From an uncultured Flavobacteriales bacterium (lineage in GTDB: Bacteria; Bacteroidota; Bacteroidia; Flavobacteriales_D; Parvicellaceae), in NCBI GenBank assembly GCA_943788755.1, contig CALSRM010000003.1, forward strand, positions 1,116,001-1,180,000: a stretch of DNA of 64,000 nt, in the 5' to 3' direction. The translations under genes were made by a program, and so were the position numbers. Below, piece after piece: positions 35,801-47,134 of this stretch (the stretch's first letter is position 1; every line of letters begins with the position of its first letter). The notes under the pieces were generated by a model. The model had not been told where the DNA came from. It searched no databases and saw only the letters and a program-made list of their open reading frames with translations.

Positions 35801-36698
35801 TAAAGGAGTTGAGTTTATTCACATTAATCCAAAAAATTGGACTGGTGATGAAGCAATTGATGCTTTAGTTGAGGAAACACTCCATAACTACAACTTAAAA
35901 GCTACTGATATCTTGGGTCATTTTAAACGTAAGAAATTTCAAGTTTCTGTTGGTGATGAATTGCCAAATGGAATTATTCAGTTAGCAAAAGTTTACTTGG
36001 CTAAAAAGCGTAAGCTTAAAGTTGGAGATAAAATGGCAGGTCGTCACGGAAATAAAGGTATTGTTGCGCGTATTGTTCGAGCAGAAGATATGCCTTTCCT
36101 AGAAGATGGAACACCTGTAGACATAGTGCTTAACCCACTTGGGGTGCCATCTCGTATGAACTTGGGTCAAATTTATGAAACTGTTCTTGGTTGGGCAGGT
36201 GAAAAATTAGACAAGAAGTTTGCTACACCAATTTTTGATGGTGCTAGCCTAAACGAAATTCATGAGTTTACTGATGAAGCAGGAGTGCCTAGACACGGTA
36301 AAACTTACTTGTACGATGGTGGAACCGGAGACAGATTTGATCAGCCTGCTACAGTTGGAATCATTTATATGATTAAGCTTAGTCACATGGTAGATGATAA
36401 GATGCACGCGCGTTCAATTGGACCATACTCATTAATTACGCAACAACCATTGGGTGGAAAAGCTCAATTTGGTGGTCAACGTTTTGGTGAAATGGAAGTT
36501 TGGGCACTAGAGGCGTTTGGAGCTGCAAATATCCTACAAGAGATTCTTACTGTTAAGTCAGATGATGTTGTTGGTAGAGCAAAAGCTTACGAATCAATCG
36601 TGAAAGGTAAAAATATGCCAACACCAGGAATACCGGAGTCATTCAATGTATTGTTGAATGAGTTGTCAGGTTTAGGATTAAAAATTACATTAGATTAG
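32883..36698 (+). CDS. rpoB: DNA-directed RNA polymerase subunit beta
   Basis: 1271 aa from a TTG start (32883), giving [27 protein letters not shown]; no ATG is available near this N-terminus. The rifampicin cluster lies at ~470-510 ([27 protein letters not shown]); the positions equal to E. coli Asp516, His526 and Ser531 are wild type, so the enzyme should be rifampicin-sensitive. The catalytic-region motif RHGNKG (~1055) and the C-terminal [18 protein letters not shown] are intact. Followed by rpoC after 62 bases. Confidence 0.98.
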   Translation: MATVDNISNRINFASSKGKFPYPDFLEIQLKSFHEFFQLETTPENRHSEGLFKVFSENFPITDTRNQFVLEFLDYFVDPPRYTMDECVERGLTYSVPLKAVLKLYCTDPEHEDFETIVQEVYLGTIPYMTPRGSFVVNGAERVIVSQLHRSPGVFFGQSRHANGTKLYSARVIPFRGSWIEFATDINNVMYAYIDRKKKLPVTTLFRAIGYESDKDILEIFDLADEMKVTKAALKGAVGRKLAARVLKSWVEDFVDEDTGEVVSIERNEVIIDRETVIEKDHVEQIIDAGVKNIILHKEGDASAADFAIIYNTLQKDTSNSEKEAVEHIYRQLRNAEPPDEETARGVIDKLFFSEQRYDLGEVGRYRINKKLKLTESPDQRVLTKNDIISIVKYLIELINSKTDVDDIDHLSNRRVRTVGEQLHNQFGVGLARMARTIRERMNVRDNEVFTPIDLINAKTLSSVINSFFGTNQLSQFMDQTNPLAEVTHKRRLSALGPGGLSRERAGFEVRDVHYTHYGRLCTIETPEGPNIGLISSLCVFAKVNRLGFIETPYRDVKNGKVDLKQNPIYLSAEEEEDKNIAQANANVDDKGNFLGDKVVSRLIGDFPVVAPQDLDLMDVGANQIASIAASCIPFLEHDDANRALMGSNMQRQAVPLLIPKSPIVGTGIEQLVARDSRVLLHAEGEGVVHYVDSEEIHIKYKLSAAQKIVRFEDEIKVYKLVKYRKTNQGTSINLTPIVMKGDKVTEGQVLVEGYATQKGELALGQNLKVAFMPWKGYNFEDAIVISERVVREDVFTSIHIDEYSLEVRDTKRGLEELTPDIPNVSEEATKDLDEGGMIRVGAEVKEGDILIGKITPKGESDPSPEEKLLRAIFGDKAGDVKDASLKVPPSTVGVIINKKLFSRAIKDRRSKAADKPLLEQIDADMSKEITALNDILIGKLLEIIGDKKSKGIHNNFKEEVVKKGVKFSEKNLKGVEFIHINPKNWTGDEAIDALVEETLHNYNLKATDILGHFKRKKFQVSVGDELPNGIIQLAKVYLAKKRKLKVGDKMAGRHGNKGIVARIVRAEDMPFLEDGTPVDIVLNPLGVPSRMNLGQIYETVLGWAGEKLDKKFATPIFDGASLNEIHEFTDEAGVPRHGKTYLYDGGTGDRFDQPATVGIIYMIKLSHMVDDKMHARSIGPYSLITQQPLGGKAQFGGQRFGEMEVWALEAFGAANILQEILTVKSDDVVGRAKAYESIVKGKNMPTPGIPESFNVLLNELSGLGLKITLD

Positions 36699-36707
36699 TT
36701 CATTTCT

Positions 36708-36735
36708 CGCCCCATTGGTGCGAACCAATAGGGCG
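36708..36735 (+). other. Hairpin between rpoB and rpoC
   Basis: CGCCCCATTGGT (36708-36719) pairs with ACCAATAGGGCG (36724-36735) around GCGA, with one mismatch. No T-run. Possible mRNA-processing or stability element. Confidence 0.55.
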
Positions 36736-36760
36736 GAAATAATAACAAATAAAATCACTT

Positions 36761-39700
36761 ATGGCTTTTAGAAAAGAATCAAAAGTTGCCAATAGTAACT
36801 TCAGTAAAATAACAATCAGTTTGTCTTCGCCTGAAGAAATTTTAGGGAAATCACATGGTGAAGTATTAAAACCTGAAACTATCAATTATAGAACGTATAA
36901 ACCAGAACGAGATGGTCTGTTTTGTGAAAGAATATTTGGTCCTGTAAAGGATTATGAATGTCACTGTGGAAAATACAAACGTATTCGTTATAAAGGGATT
37001 GTTTGTGATAGGTGTGGTGTAGAGGTTACTGAGAAAAAAGTAAGAAGAGAAAGAATGGGGCACATTGCCTTAGTTGTTCCTGTTGCTCATATATGGTACT
37101 TCCGTTCATTACCGAATAAAATTGGTTACTTATTAGGGCTGCCAACAAAAAAATTAGATCAAGTCATTTATTATGAAAGATATGTTGTAATAAATCCTGC
37201 TGGTCAATTAAATGCAGAAGGCGAGGAACTCGTTAAAAATGATTTCTTAACAGAAGAAGAGTATCTTGATATTTTAGAAGCGCTACCAAAAGAGAATTCG
37301 TATTTAGATGATAACGATGAAGGTAAGTTTGTTGCTAAAATGGGGTCTGAGGCTCTTGAAGCAATGTTACAACACTTGAGTAGTCCAAATAAGGAAAAGC
37401 CGCAAATGACTAATTTGGATGCTTTATCTTATGAGTTGCGTCACAAAGCAGCTAATGAGACTTCACAGCAAAGAAAAAATGAAGCGTTAAAGAGACTTCA
37501 AGTTATTGAAGCTTTAAGAGATGCAAATACGCGTATAGAAAACCGTCCAGAATGGATGATCGTTAAAACTGTGCCTGTTATACCACCAGATTTAAGACCA
37601 TTAGTTCCTTTAGATGGAGGTAGATTCGCAACTTCAGATTTGAATGATTTATACAGAAGAGTTATTATTAGAAATAATCGTTTAAAAAGATTAATCGAAA
37701 TTAAAGCTCCAGAAGTAATTCTTAGAAATGAGAAACGTATGCTTCAAGAGTCAGTTGATTCATTATTTGATAATTCTAGAAAATCTAGTGCTGTAAAAAC
37801 GGATAAGAATAGACCATTAAAGTCATTATCTGATAGTTTAAAAGGTAAACAAGGTCGTTTCCGTCAAAACTTATTAGGAAAGAGGGTTGATTATTCTGCA
37901 CGTTCAGTAATTGTTGTAGGACCAACATTAAAATTACATGAATGTGGTTTGCCTAAAAATATGGCAGCAGAGCTTTATAAGCCATTTATCATCCGAAAGA
38001 TGATTGAACGAGGAATTGTAAAGACTGTTAAATCTGCGAAAAAGATAGTTGATAAAAAAGAGCCCGTAGTTTGGGATATCCTTGAAAATATATTGAAAGG
38101 GCATCCAGTATTATTGAATCGTGCTCCTACCTTGCACCGTCTAGGTATTCAGGCTTTTCAACCAAAATTGATTGAAGGAAAAGCCATACAATTACACCCA
38201 TTGGTTTGTACGGCTTTTAACGCCGATTTTGATGGTGATCAAATGGCAGTTCACTTACCATTAGGTAATGCTGCAGTTCTAGAAGCTCAATTGCTGATGT
38301 TAGCTTCTCATAACATTTTGAACCCTGCAAATGGTGCTCCAATTGCTGTTCCTTCTCAGGATATGGTTTTAGGTCTTTATTATATTTCTAAAATCAGAAA
38401 ATCAACGAAAGAATTGCCTGTAAAAGGAGAAGGAATGACTTTCTATTCTTCTGAGGAAGTGAAAATTGCTTACAACGAGAAGATAGTTGATATGCATGCT
38501 TCCATTAAGGTTAAAGTTGATGATGTTGTTGATGGTAAACCTGTTAATCATATCATTGAAACAACTACCGGCAGAATATTATTTAATGAATTAGTTCCGA
38601 AAGAAGCGGGTTACATAAATGAAGTTTTAACGAAAAAGGCGTTAAGAGATATTATTAGTGATATTCTTAAAATCACAAATGTTACCGTAACAGCAAACTT
38701 CCTTGATGCAATTAAAGATTTGGGTTACATGTCAGCCTTTAGAGGTGGACTATCGTTTAACCTTGCAGATGTTGAGGTTCCTCCGGCTAAAGAAGAATTG
38801 GTGAATAAAGCCCATGGTCAAGTTGATGAAGTTAAATCTAATTATAACATGGGTCTTATAACGAACAATGAACGTTATAACCAAATTATTGATATCTGGA
38901 CACATACAAACTCTCGATTAACTTTTGAGTTAATGGAGCGTTTGAAAAATGATCAACAGGGGTTCAACTCTGTTTATATGATGATGGATTCTGGAGCAAG
39001 GGGTTCTAAAGAACAAATTCGTCAGCTTTCAGGAATGAGGGGATTAATGGCGAAGCCCCAAAAATCTGCTGCTTCAGGGGGTCAAGATATTATTGAAAAC
39101 CCAATTTTAACCAACTTCCTTGAAGGGTTAACGATTATGGATTACTTTATATCTACTCACGGAGCGCGTAAAGGTTTAGCGGATACGGCCCTTAAAACGG
39201 CAGATGCTGGTTACCTTACAAGAAGGTTAGTGGATGTTGCGCAAGATGTTGTAATAAACGTTGAAGATTGTCACTCTTTAAGAGGGCTCATAGTTAAACC
39301 TTTAAAAAAGGACGATGACATAGTTGAATCGTTATTTGATAGAATTTTAGGTAGAACAAGTCTTTATGATATTGAGCATCCTGAAACTGGCGATCTTATT
39401 GTTGGAGAAGGAGAAGAGATCAATGAAATTGAAGCTAAGGCTATTGAAGCTGCTGGCATTGATGAAGTTGAAATTCGTTCAGTTCTTACTTGTGAACAGA
39501 AAAGAGGAGTCTGCTCGAAATGCTATGGTAGAAGTTTATCTTCTGGAAAGAAAGCTGAAATCGGAGAAGCAGTTGGTGTAATTGCTGCTCAGTCTATTGG
39601 TGAACCAGGAACGCAACTGACATTAAGAACATTCCACGTTGGGGGTACAGCTTCTAATATTGCTGATGAGTCTGAAATGAGAGCTAAATTCTCAGGTAAA

Positions 39701-41107
39701 TTGGAACTTGATGAAATGCGAACGGTTACTAAAACCGATGCTGAAGGTAATGAAATTCAAGTTGTTATTGGTCGTGGTACTGAATTAAGAGTTATTGATA
39801 AAGAAACGGGAGTTATTTTATCTACTTATAATATTCCATACGGATCACATTACTTTATTAAAGGAAAGAAAACAATCAAGAAAGGAGACCTGATTTGTAA
39901 GTGGGATCCTTACAATGCTGTTATTATTTCTGATGTTGAGGGGGAAGTTAAGTTCGTAAACTTAGAAGAGGGAATTACTTTCCGATCTGAAGTTGATGAG
40001 CAAACAGGATTCTCTGAAATGGTTGTAAAAGAAAACCGGGATAAGAAGAAAATTCCAACACTTTCTATAGTAGATAAGAAAGATGAAGAATTGAAATACT
40101 TCAACTTACCGGTAGATGCACATATTATTGTAAAGGAAGGCCAAAAGTTAGTAGCTGGAGATATTCTTGTTAAGATACCTCGTAAAGCTGGTAAATCTGG
40201 AGATATTACAGGTGGACTACCGCGTGTAACTGAGATGTTTGAGGCACGTAACCCATCTAATCCTGCAGTTGTTGCACAAATTGATGGTGTTGTTTCTTAT
40301 GGGAAAATCAAAAGAGGTAACAGAGAGGTTATTATTGAAGCTAAATCGGGAGAAGTAACTAAATACTTGGTTCCTCTTTCTCGTCATATTTTAGTGCAAG
40401 AGAACGATTACGTTAAGGCTGGATCATTATTGTCTGACGGAGCTACAACTCCTGCAGATATTTTATCTATTAAAGGCCCTACAGCGGTTCAAGAATACAT
40501 TGTAAACGAAATCCAAGAGGTTTACCGTTTGCAAGGTGTGAAAATTAACGATAAACACTTTGAGGTAATTGTTCGTCAAATGATGCGTAAAGTTGAGATC
40601 GTTGACGCCGGAGATACGCGCTTCTTAGAAAAGACTTCTGTAAATAAATGGGAGTTCTTAGAAGAGAATGACAATATGTGGGGTATGAAAGTAATCGAAG
40701 ATGCTGGAGAATCTGAAATTTTACAACCAGGACAAATAATTTCTGCACGTAAATTAAGAGATGAAAATTCAATGCTGAAACGTAAGGATATGAAGGGTGC
40801 AGAGGCTAGGGATGCTGTTCCAGCAACTGCTAATCCAGTATTGCAAGGTATTACAAGAGCTTCTCTTCAAACAGATAGTTTCATTTCTGCGGCTTCATTC
40901 CAGGAAACAACAAAAGTTCTTAATCAAGCTGCTGTTAATGGAAAAGAGGATGTTCTAAGAGGATTAAAAGAAAATGTAATTGTTGGTCATAAAATACCAG
41001 CAGGAACAGGTATGCCTCAGTTTCAAGATTTATTAGTAGGTTCTAAAGAAGAATATAATAGACTTGTAGGAGAAGACGAAGATGTGACAATAGGGTCTCT
41101 TAAATAA
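36761..41107 (+). CDS. rpoC: DNA-directed RNA polymerase subunit beta'
   Basis: 1448 aa, the usual Bacteroidota size. Zinc site 1 [19 protein letters not shown] at ~67-85, catalytic NADFDGDQ (~487-494; three Asp bind Mg2+), trigger/bridge region ([19 protein letters not shown] ~745-763), zinc site 2 with [13 protein letters not shown] (~910-922) and [16 protein letters not shown] (~946-961). Continuous with rpoB. A strong terminator closes the operon. Confidence 0.98.
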   Translation: MAFRKESKVANSNFSKITISLSSPEEILGKSHGEVLKPETINYRTYKPERDGLFCERIFGPVKDYECHCGKYKRIRYKGIVCDRCGVEVTEKKVRRERMGHIALVVPVAHIWYFRSLPNKIGYLLGLPTKKLDQVIYYERYVVINPAGQLNAEGEELVKNDFLTEEEYLDILEALPKENSYLDDNDEGKFVAKMGSEALEAMLQHLSSPNKEKPQMTNLDALSYELRHKAANETSQQRKNEALKRLQVIEALRDANTRIENRPEWMIVKTVPVIPPDLRPLVPLDGGRFATSDLNDLYRRVIIRNNRLKRLIEIKAPEVILRNEKRMLQESVDSLFDNSRKSSAVKTDKNRPLKSLSDSLKGKQGRFRQNLLGKRVDYSARSVIVVGPTLKLHECGLPKNMAAELYKPFIIRKMIERGIVKTVKSAKKIVDKKEPVVWDILENILKGHPVLLNRAPTLHRLGIQAFQPKLIEGKAIQLHPLVCTAFNADFDGDQMAVHLPLGNAAVLEAQLLMLASHNILNPANGAPIAVPSQDMVLGLYYISKIRKSTKELPVKGEGMTFYSSEEVKIAYNEKIVDMHASIKVKVDDVVDGKPVNHIIETTTGRILFNELVPKEAGYINEVLTKKALRDIISDILKITNVTVTANFLDAIKDLGYMSAFRGGLSFNLADVEVPPAKEELVNKAHGQVDEVKSNYNMGLITNNERYNQIIDIWTHTNSRLTFELMERLKNDQQGFNSVYMMMDSGARGSKEQIRQLSGMRGLMAKPQKSAASGGQDIIENPILTNFLEGLTIMDYFISTHGARKGLADTALKTADAGYLTRRLVDVAQDVVINVEDCHSLRGLIVKPLKKDDDIVESLFDRILGRTSLYDIEHPETGDLIVGEGEEINEIEAKAIEAAGIDEVEIRSVLTCEQKRGVCSKCYGRSLSSGKKAEIGEAVGVIAAQSIGEPGTQLTLRTFHVGGTASNIADESEMRAKFSGKLELDEMRTVTKTDAEGNEIQVVIGRGTELRVIDKETGVILSTYNIPYGSHYFIKGKKTIKKGDLICKWDPYNAVIISDVEGEVKFVNLEEGITFRSEVDEQTGFSEMVVKENRDKKKIPTLSIVDKKDEELKYFNLPVDAHIIVKEGQKLVAGDILVKIPRKAGKSGDITGGLPRVTEMFEARNPSNPAVVAQIDGVVSYGKIKRGNREVIIEAKSGEVTKYLVPLSRHILVQENDYVKAGSLLSDGATTPADILSIKGPTAVQEYIVNEIQEVYRLQGVKINDKHFEVIVRQMMRKVEIVDAGDTRFLEKTSVNKWEFLEENDNMWGMKVIEDAGESEILQPGQIISARKLRDENSMLKRKDMKGAEARDAVPATANPVLQGITRASLQTDSFISAASFQETTKVLNQAAVNGKEDVLRGLKENVIVGHKIPAGTGMPQFQDLLVGSKEEYNRLVGEDEDVTIGSLK

Positions 41108-41126
41108 ACCCTAATTAATGTTCAAT

Positions 41127-41180
41127 AAAGCCTTCTCTCAATCCCGATAGCTATCGGGATTGAGTTGAAGGCTTTTTTTT
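41127..41180 (+). terminator. Terminator of the rpoBC operon, built on the GATAGCTATC palindrome (repeat copy 3)
   Basis: AAAGCCTTC (41127-41135) pairs with GAAGGCTTT (41167-41175), and the inner CTCAATCCCGATAG (41137-41150) pairs perfectly with CTATCGGGATTGAG (41151-41164), followed by T8. A near-perfect ~23-bp stem with the shared palindrome as its tip. Confidence 0.9.
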
Positions 41181-41198
41181 AATTTAAAAAGTAATATT

Positions 41199-41519
41199 AT
41201 GAGTGAAGAAAATAAGAATCAACAGGGACTTAACATCGAATTGAACGAAGAGATAGCTGAGGGAATATATTCTAACTTGGCAATAATAACCCACTCTTCA
41301 TCTGAATTTGTATATGATTTTATTAGAATAATGCCGGGTGTTCCTAAGGCTAGAGTAAAATCTAGAGTCATTATGACTCCAGAACATGCTAAAAAACTAA
41401 TGAGAGCTTTAGCAGATAACATATCTAAGTTTGAAAGTGTGCATGGAACTATAAAAGAAAGCACAGGTCCGGATAATGCTTTTCCGCTTAATTTTGGTGG
41501 TCCAGCCACGGAAGCATAG
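41199..41519 (+). CDS. DUF3467 family protein
   Basis: 106 aa, soluble. It matches DUF3467: INLELNEEIAEGIYSNLAIITHSSSEFVYDFIRIMPG followed by KARVKSRVIMTPEHAKKLMRALADNI. The family is widespread, small and uncharacterised. In Bacteroidota it often follows rpoC, as here (92 bases after the stop, past the terminator). It has its own terminator at 41548. Function unknown. Confidence 0.88.
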   Translation: MSEENKNQQGLNIELNEEIAEGIYSNLAIITHSSSEFVYDFIRIMPGVPKARVKSRVIMTPEHAKKLMRALADNISKFESVHGTIKESTGPDNAFPLNFGGPATEA

Positions 41520-41547
41520 GTAAAATAAAGTTACTCTTAATACGTTT

Positions 41548-41582
41548 AGGTTGTTGTCCATAATAGATGACAACCTTTTTTT
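41548..41582 (+). terminator. Terminator after the DUF3467 gene
   Basis: AGGTTGT (41548-41554) pairs with ACAACCT (41570-41576), partly extended inward by TGTC/GA, then T-run. Confidence 0.8.
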
Positions 41583-41607
41583 ATATTTACGTTAATATTC
41601 AGCATAC

Positions 41608-43377
41608 TTGAAAATTATCTTTTCCATACTATTTTTGTTCCTTCTGTTAAACGTTTTTTCACAAAACAGTTCTAATTTATCCTGCTTCGTTGAAGAGATT
41701 GACACGGTAAGTGTAGATAAGTTGCATAGATACAATTATGGGTTAGATTATTTATCAATTGGAAATATAGGGCTTTCAGGTTATAACCTATTGTTTAATA
41801 TAGAAGACTACGCTAATTTTTCTCCTAGCTTAATTATAGGTGACAAACAATTTTCACCTAAACAGTTTGATGTAAAAATGCCTTACACTGAGTTACGCTA
41901 TATTAATGGATCAAAAGAAGAACAAGTATTAAGGGTTCTGCATACGCAAAACATTTCTCAATTGGCTAATTTTTCTTTTGGTGTTGATAAAGTAAAATCT
42001 AAGGGCTTCTATGTAAACCAAGCGTCTAGTAATAATCATTTATATGGAAATATGTGGATTACAACAAAAAATGAGCGGCACAAAATAATTTTGCATATTG
42101 ACCATGAGAGAATATTCAATGAGCACAATGGAGGTATACTATATGATAGTCTGTTTGAACAAGATCTTTTGTTAAATAGAAATAGAGAATTGATGGATGT
42201 TAACCTTTCATTTGCTTCATCCACAATTAAAAGAACAAATTTCCAGATTGAACAAAAACTTGAATTTTCACAATCTTTTGACTCATTAAATAATGGATTT
42301 TCCAATGCTTTATATGTTAAATCCTTGGTCTTTAAAAATGAGCGTATTTTTAAAGATTCAGTATTGAATATGAGCTATTATAATCAAATATTAATAGACT
42401 CATTAGTTACAAATGATATAATTAGATATGAAGGTGTTAACGGAATCGCGGGATATGAATTTAATAAACGCAATGGAAAGGATAATTTAAATGCATCAAC
42501 TTTTGTTAAATGGCAAAGTTTTAACTACAATCAACACATCATTGATACCATAGTAACATGTTTAAGCGTTGGAACTAATTTTCAATTTCAAAAAAAGAAG
42601 TTCCGTTTACAGCTGGATGGACATTATTATTTGAATGGATATCGAAAAAAGGATATTGATTTTAAAGGAGCGTTAAAGTATAACTTTACTAAGAATTGGT
42701 CTTTTGGAGTAAGAGGCACATACCAAACCATTTCTCCATCATTAGATTTACGCTCATATTATGGAAACAATGTCTCCTGGGAAAATACATTTTCAGCAAC
42801 TGATTATTTAAGTGTATCAGGAAGTTTGAGATCCGATACACACAATGCAGATTTCATTGTAAATTACAATGATATATTCAATCCTGTTTATTTTAATTTT
42901 GCTGGCGAACCGCAACAGACAAAGGGAGTTTCGCAGCTGATTCAGGTTACAGCCCGAAAAGAATTTAGTCTAAAGAAATGGGTGATAACCCCAAAAATCG
43001 TCTACCAGTATAATGGAGGAGATAATATTTATAAATTACCAGACTATTATGCAGATTTAACAGTTGGCTATAATTCCAAAATTCACAAAAAAAACTTACA
43101 TGTTTTTATTGGAGCTGATCTGGTGTATTATGCTCCTACAGACATGATGTCCTTTCAGCCAATGGTGAATCAATATAACCTAGATGATTCTAAAATGGTG
43201 GGGAATTATCCATTTATTGATGTCTTCCTTAATGCAAGAATAAAAACGGTTCGTCTTTTTGTAAAAGCAACTCATGTTAATTCGGGTATGTTTGGGTTTA
43301 ACTATTATGGTGCAAATCACTACCCATTGAAAGATAGAACAATTCAATTGGGCTTGAATTGGGCTTTTATTAACTAA
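41608..43377 (+). CDS. Putative outer-membrane porin (Porin_10-like)
   Basis: 589 aa, TTG start. Signal peptide MKIIFSILFLFLLLNVFSQ. The mature part shows the Bacteroidota 'putative porin' pattern MPYTELRYINGSKEEQVLRVLHTQNIS at ~90-116, then alternating beta-strands with aromatic ends throughout (for example YYLNGYRKKDIDF, FGFNYYGANHYPLKDRTIQLGLNWAF at the C-terminus). It ends in Asn rather than Phe, but the last strand is barrel-like. Pore substrate unknown. It stands alone between DUF3467 and acs. Confidence 0.8.
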   Translation: MKIIFSILFLFLLLNVFSQNSSNLSCFVEEIDTVSVDKLHRYNYGLDYLSIGNIGLSGYNLLFNIEDYANFSPSLIIGDKQFSPKQFDVKMPYTELRYINGSKEEQVLRVLHTQNISQLANFSFGVDKVKSKGFYVNQASSNNHLYGNMWITTKNERHKIILHIDHERIFNEHNGGILYDSLFEQDLLLNRNRELMDVNLSFASSTIKRTNFQIEQKLEFSQSFDSLNNGFSNALYVKSLVFKNERIFKDSVLNMSYYNQILIDSLVTNDIIRYEGVNGIAGYEFNKRNGKDNLNASTFVKWQSFNYNQHIIDTIVTCLSVGTNFQFQKKKFRLQLDGHYYLNGYRKKDIDFKGALKYNFTKNWSFGVRGTYQTISPSLDLRSYYGNNVSWENTFSATDYLSVSGSLRSDTHNADFIVNYNDIFNPVYFNFAGEPQQTKGVSQLIQVTARKEFSLKKWVITPKIVYQYNGGDNIYKLPDYYADLTVGYNSKIHKKNLHVFIGADLVYYAPTDMMSFQPMVNQYNLDDSKMVGNYPFIDVFLNARIKTVRLFVKATHVNSGMFGFNYYGANHYPLKDRTIQLGLNWAFIN

Positions 43378-43657
43378 ATTCTTCTTTATTTCCTTGACGA
43401 AAGTCATGGAGAATAGTATAAAAGAATATCTTTAGCTGTAAATGAAGAGCAGCAAGGGGACTGTTCTGTTTATAGTAATTTCGATTTATGTGTGTTTGTT
43501 CAATTTACAGATGTCAATTATGCAGAAATAAACAGGTGTTGACCAAATTTGAATTAGCTAATTTCCTAGTTGTGGATCAATAACAAAATCAAAATATTTA
43601 TTGTATGAAAGAAGGCCAAGAGCCTCCTTTTCCGTATTTTAGAGAAAAATTTTTTAG

Positions 43658-45469
43658 ATGATAAAGAAAATTTCCTCGTACAAAGAATACAAAACCAACT
43701 ATATAAAAAGTATTGATAATCCAGAAGCATATTGGGAAGAGATTGCAGAAACATTTAGTTGGAAAAGGAAATGGGATTCAGTGTTGCATTGGGAATTTGA
43801 TTCGCCGTCAGTCAAATGGTTTGAAGGTGGGAAATTAAATATTACGGAGAATTGCCTAGATAGACACTTAGATAAAAGAGGTGATAAGGTAGCTATACTA
43901 TGGGAGCCAAATGACTCCAATGAAGAGGCTATTGAAATTACTTATTATCAATTACATGAAAAAGTTTGCCAAGCAGCAAACATGCTAAAAAATAATGGTG
44001 TTCAAAAAGGAGATCGGGTTTGTCTATATATGCCGATGGTTCCAGAATTGGCAATTGCAGTTTTAGCATGTGCTCGAATTGGTGCGATTCATTCGGTTGT
44101 TTTTGCTGGGTTTTCTGCTAAAGCTTTAGCAGACAGAATTAATGATGCAGATTGTAAAGTATTGCTAACTGCTGACTTTGGTTTAAGAGGAGCAAAGAAA
44201 ACACCTCTAAAAGAGATTGCTGACGAAGCATTAAAATCTTGTTCAACCATAGAAACATGTATTGTTTACAAAAGAACAGAGGTTGATGTAAATATGGAGC
44301 CACAACGAGATGTTTGGTGGAACGATGAAATGAACAATGCAGATTTAGACTGCGATGCCACAACAATGAACTCAGAAGACGAGTTGTTTGTTCTTTATAC
44401 ATCTGGGTCTACTGGAAGACCCAAAGGAGTAGTGCATACAACTGCTGGATACATGGCTTACACGGAATATTCTTTTAGAAACGTTTTCCAATATGAAGAA
44501 GATGATATTTATTGGTGTACAGCAGATATTGGTTGGATAACAGGCCATTCGTATATTATTTATGGTCCGTTATTAGCTGGAGCAACCACCGTAATGTTTG
44601 AGGGTATTCCTACCTATCCAGATCCTGGACGTTTTTGGGAAGTGGTTGAGAAACATAAAATAACATTATTTTATACAGCACCCACAGCTATTCGCGCTTT
44701 GCAAGCTTGTAGCTTGGAGTTAATAGAGAAATATGATATTAGTTCATTGCGTGTTTTAGGTTCAGTAGGTGAACCAATAAATGAGGAAGCATGGCATTGG
44801 TACAATAAAAACATCGGAAAAGAAAGGTGCCCCATTGTAGATACCTGGTGGCAAACAGAAACTGGAGGAATTATGATTTCTCCATTAGCAGCAATTACAC
44901 CATTGAAACCAACTTTTGCAACGCTTCCTTTGCCCGGAATTCAGCCTTGTTTGGTAGATGCGGAAGGTAAAGAGATTATTGGGAATGATGTGTCAGGAAA
45001 CCTTTGCATTAAGTTCCCTTGGCCATCAATGATTCGAACTATTTGGGGAGATCATGAAAGATGTAAACAGACCTATTTTTCCACGTACAAAGGCATGTAC
45101 TTTACAGGAGATGGTTGCCTTAGAGACAAGGATGGAATGTACAGAATAACAGGAAGGGTAGACGACGTAATGAATGTTTCTGGCCATAGAATTGGAACTG
45201 CCGAAGTTGAGTGTGCCATCAATACACATCCAAATGTAATCGAGTCAGCTGTAGTTGGTTATCCGCATAACATTAAAGGTCAAGGAATTTATGCTTATGT
45301 TATCTGTGATGCAGAAATGGATATTGAAATTGAAAGAAAAGCAATAATAAGTCAAGTTATCAAGGAAATTGGACCTATAGCTAAGCCGGATAAAATTCAA
45401 ATTGTTAGTGGATTACCTAAAACTCGTTCAGGAAAAATAATGAGAAGAATTCTTGCGAAAAATTGCTGA
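43658..45469 (+). CDS. acs: Acetyl-CoA synthetase, C-terminus cut by a frameshift
   Basis: AMP-forming activation of acetate. The frame gives 603 aa with all catalytic parts: P-loop [16 protein letters not shown] (~246-261), [23 protein letters not shown] (A8 hinge) and [11 protein letters not shown], whose Lys (~593) is the catalytic and acetylation residue. The usual C-terminal end is missing: after RRILA the frame reads KNC and stops, while the next frame (45456-45551) continues as [13 protein letters not shown]... to EIKEGAL, exactly the family's tail. One extra base near 45455 explains it. With the tail, the protein would be about 630 aa, the normal length. Confidence 0.93.
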   Translation: MIKKISSYKEYKTNYIKSIDNPEAYWEEIAETFSWKRKWDSVLHWEFDSPSVKWFEGGKLNITENCLDRHLDKRGDKVAILWEPNDSNEEAIEITYYQLHEKVCQAANMLKNNGVQKGDRVCLYMPMVPELAIAVLACARIGAIHSVVFAGFSAKALADRINDADCKVLLTADFGLRGAKKTPLKEIADEALKSCSTIETCIVYKRTEVDVNMEPQRDVWWNDEMNNADLDCDATTMNSEDELFVLYTSGSTGRPKGVVHTTAGYMAYTEYSFRNVFQYEEDDIYWCTADIGWITGHSYIIYGPLLAGATTVMFEGIPTYPDPGRFWEVVEKHKITLFYTAPTAIRALQACSLELIEKYDISSLRVLGSVGEPINEEAWHWYNKNIGKERCPIVDTWWQTETGGIMISPLAAITPLKPTFATLPLPGIQPCLVDAEGKEIIGNDVSGNLCIKFPWPSMIRTIWGDHERCKQTYFSTYKGMYFTGDGCLRDKDGMYRITGRVDDVMNVSGHRIGTAEVECAINTHPNVIESAVVGYPHNIKGQGIYAYVICDAEMDIEIERKAIISQVIKEIGPIAKPDKIQIVSGLPKTRSGKIMRRILAKNC

Positions 45470-45551
45470 GGGAGATACTTCCAACTTGGGAGATACATCT
45501 ACTTTGTTAGACCCTGCTGTTGTGGATGAAATTAAAGAAGGCGCACTATAA
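45456..45551 (+). other. Out-of-frame C-terminal tail of acs
   Basis: 31 codons plus stop in the +1 frame relative to acs, coding for the conserved Acs terminus ([27 protein letters not shown]). It has no start of its own. It marks a one-base insertion, real or a sequencing error. Confidence 0.88.
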
Positions 45552-45590
45552 TAATTACCGTATTTTTGAAAAAAGAAAAAAAGTAATTCT

Positions 45591-46973
45591 ATGAATCAAA
45601 TAGTAAAATATATCGGGGTAGCTTTATTGGGATTTTCTCTCTTAACGTCTTGTGGTGAAAAAGGCTTAACTGATAATGAGGTAGCGACTACTCAAGTCGC
45701 GGCGGATATTACCCAACTAACAGATGAACAATATCCAGATAATAATGATATTGAAAGCCGGAGTGAACTGTGGAATGTATATGAACATGCTAAAGTTGAG
45801 GTTGTAAGAAATAGTGAAAATGACTTTACGATAGTTTTTTTGCCAACAAATGATAAAAGTGATACTATTTTTATAGAGCAGGTTAATTTATTAGCATGGA
45901 TTCCAACGATTCCAACGCATGCTGCAAAGGATGAATATTTAGAGCATATTGGAATAATAAATGCAGAATGGAATAGACAACAAGTCCGATTTGATGAAGG
46001 TACTTTTAGAGTCTCTACAGATAATGAAGAAGGAGCAAAAACTGTTAGAATTGATTTAGCCAGAAATTGTTTAAATGCCTATGCTTGGGAAATTATTACT
46101 TACACGGAAGAGGAAGAGAAACAAAAATCGATGTATCATGGGTGGTTCGATTTTCCAAAAGCAATGTATCGAGAATTGTTTGATGAAGTAAATAAAGGGG
46201 TACTAACATTTGCAGAGTACAAAGATCACCTAGAAGGATACACGCATCCAAGAAAGGAAGTTGTGAATTTAGATATTCTTAGAACAGTAGACAATGAATA
46301 CGAAGTTGCATTTGAGGATTTTAGACATGATTTTTACCCAATGACAGGTGCTAGGAAATCAAAATACAAAAATATTGTTCATCCGGAAAATCCAATTTCA
46401 ATTGAACAAATGTTGAATGACTCAACATGTTACTCTACTTTTCAATGGCCCGGTAGATATGACACGAAGGACCCTCGTTCTTCTACGTTAAGTATGTTAG
46501 GTATTCCAAAAAAAGTAATCATAAGAGAAACGACCTCTAATAATACAGCAAAAGAAAAATGCTATGAGTTTGATGTGACGTTTGCTCGTAATACAGATAC
46601 AACTTATCTAACTAGGATAGTTATTGGAGGAGTTCGTAAATCGGACTTGAAGCAGTTAGATTTAATGGATTACAATGGAGGTTTTAAAATGCCAATGGGA
46701 ATTGGAAACCACCCCTTTTATGAAAAACAAGATAAAGCTCAAAAAAATACAAGTAAAGAAAACCCTTATTATGGTTTCGTTATAGATTCTGAGGGGAAAT
46801 GGGTAGATAGTCACTTTTTTGGAGTTGATGGCCCCTTATTTCACATGGACATAGATGATGCCGATGTATTGCACTATTGGCTTCTGTCTTTCGAACGTCA
46901 CGCCATGGTGGCGCATTTGACATTTAACTTGAATGAACAGGATACCAATTTAATGACAGAGATTAAAGAATAG
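45591..46973 (+). CDS. Unknown large lipoprotein, 460 aa
   Basis: The signal peptide ends in the lipobox LLTSC (Cys at ~21), so it is lipid-anchored. The mature protein is acidic, with two or three regions rich in aromatics. Segments that stand out are EKQKSMYHGWFDFPKAMYRELFD (~180-202), FRHDFYPMTGARKSKYKNIVHPENP (~244-268) and a C-terminal part FFGVDGPLFHMDIDDADVLHYWLLSFERHAMVAHL that could contain metal-binding His/Asp. No family recognised. Ends before a terminator (47055), followed by another large secreted unknown; both look accessory. Confidence 0.75.
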   Translation: MNQIVKYIGVALLGFSLLTSCGEKGLTDNEVATTQVAADITQLTDEQYPDNNDIESRSELWNVYEHAKVEVVRNSENDFTIVFLPTNDKSDTIFIEQVNLLAWIPTIPTHAAKDEYLEHIGIINAEWNRQQVRFDEGTFRVSTDNEEGAKTVRIDLARNCLNAYAWEIITYTEEEEKQKSMYHGWFDFPKAMYRELFDEVNKGVLTFAEYKDHLEGYTHPRKEVVNLDILRTVDNEYEVAFEDFRHDFYPMTGARKSKYKNIVHPENPISIEQMLNDSTCYSTFQWPGRYDTKDPRSSTLSMLGIPKKVIIRETTSNNTAKEKCYEFDVTFARNTDTTYLTRIVIGGVRKSDLKQLDLMDYNGGFKMPMGIGNHPFYEKQDKAQKNTSKENPYYGFVIDSEGKWVDSHFFGVDGPLFHMDIDDADVLHYWLLSFERHAMVAHLTFNLNEQDTNLMTEIKE

Positions 46974-47054
46974 AGTACAGTATTTTGAATCTTAAACCAG
47001 GTTGACTGCTCTATTATTATAGGCATTTTTTTCAGAACAAGATAGTATTTCAAT

Positions 47055-47094
47055 AAAGCCATTAGTGATTCGTTACTATTGGCTTTGTTTTTGT
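47055..47094 (+). terminator. Terminator between the two unknown envelope-protein genes
   Basis: AAAGCCATTAGT (47055-47066) pairs with ACTATTGGCTTT (47075-47086), one mismatch, followed by GTTTTTG. Confidence 0.75.
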
Positions 47095-47134
47095 AACCTA
47101 TTTTTAAAAAATAGTTATACTATAAAACACGTCT

